From Candidatus Ventricola intestinavium (GTDB lineage Bacteria > Bacillota > Clostridia > Christensenellales > Aristaeellaceae), in NCBI GenBank assembly GCA_018715105.1, contig DVMG01000155.1, forward strand, positions 1 to 5,345: 5,345 nt of DNA, given 5' to 3'. The notes under the pieces were generated by a model. The model did no database searches. It had not been told where the DNA came from and was given only the letters and a program-made list of their open reading frames with translations. Positions 5,160 through 5,345 of this stretch are shown here, one piece after another (position 1 is the first letter of the stretch; the number at the start of each line of letters is the position of its first letter). A program made the translations under genes and the position numbers.

Positions 5160-5345
5160 GTTTTTTGGGTACGCTGTCTAAGAGGCTGGGCTTTACAGCC
5201 GAGGAGGCCGATGAACGCAGCGCGGGGCTTGAGGAAGATGAGCTCCAGGACGAGGAAGAAGACGAAGAGGACGAGGAAGACTCCGGGTTTTCTTTCCGTT
5301 TTCCCCTGAAGGATCGCTTCTCGAAGGGAAGAAAACAGAGCGCCG
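5156..5345 (+). CDS. sepF: SepF-like cell division protein, N-terminal part only
   Basis: Only 63 codons are visible before the window ends. SepF binds FtsZ, tethers it to the membrane and shapes the septum in Gram-positive bacteria. The start MSFLGTLSKRLGF has hydrophobic residues (Phe3, Leu4, Leu7, Leu11, Phe13) on one helical face, consistent with SepF's membrane-binding amphipathic helix. Next comes an acidic linker with eleven uninterrupted Asp/Glu residues (32-42), then a basic stretch (52-60). The conserved SepF core lies outside the window, so the assignment rests on this N-terminus and on the position directly after yggS. AAGGGGG (5142-5148) is seven bases before the ATG, which overlaps the yggS stop as ATGA, implying coupled translation. 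Confidence 0.75.
   Translation, partial: MSFLGTLSKRLGFTAEEADERSAGLEEDELQDEEEDEEDEEDSGFSFRFPLKDRFSKGRKQSA
5247..5280 (+). repeat. Direct repeat of 13 bases in the acidic linker of the SepF-like gene
   Basis: AGGACGAGGAAGA occurs at 5247-5259 and again at 5268-5280. The period is 21 bases, or seven codons, so any copy change keeps the reading frame and would only lengthen or shorten the acidic linker. Confidence 0.55.

Overview
The window looks like a chromosomal housekeeping segment from a GC-rich member of the Bacillota, most likely class Clostridia. Three things point there. A YggS-type PLP protein is followed immediately by a SepF-like gene, the start of the Gram-positive division cluster. 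Shine-Dalgarno sites are strong and purine-rich (AGGAGGTGA, GGAGG). A clostridial-style THUMP methyltransferase-like gene is also present. The genus cannot be named from this window. No rRNA, tRNA, CRISPR array, insertion sequence or phage gene was seen.

Layout. Positions 1-810 hold argF (ornithine carbamoyltransferase) on the minus strand, cut by the window edge before its C-terminal HCLP region. Positions 811-1031 are a divergent control region. It holds a good minus-strand argF promoter overlapped by two ArgR-box-like sites, two pairs of short tandem repeats, and a good plus-strand promoter for aroK. From 1032 to the end, six genes run on the plus strand with gaps or overlaps of -11 to about 107 bases: aroK (shikimate kinase), a NUDIX hydrolase, a THUMP-domain protein with a decayed methyltransferase half, a membrane-anchored HlyD-like adaptor, a YggS/YlmE-type PLP-binding protein, and the 5' part of a SepF-like division gene. 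No intrinsic terminator with a T-tract was found among them, so they probably form one transcription unit. A promoter-like sequence inside yggS could give the division genes a second source of transcription.

How the genes fit together. argF serves arginine synthesis and appears to be under classical ArgR control. aroK serves aromatic amino acid synthesis. The next genes move from metabolism and nucleotide or RNA housekeeping to the cell envelope and division. The most interesting points are the THUMP protein that keeps its fold outline but lacks the usual SAM-binding and catalytic motifs, the orphan HlyD-like adaptor beside division genes, and the compact repeat-rich divergent control region. 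No clearly new multi-gene system is visible; most of the window is conserved housekeeping.
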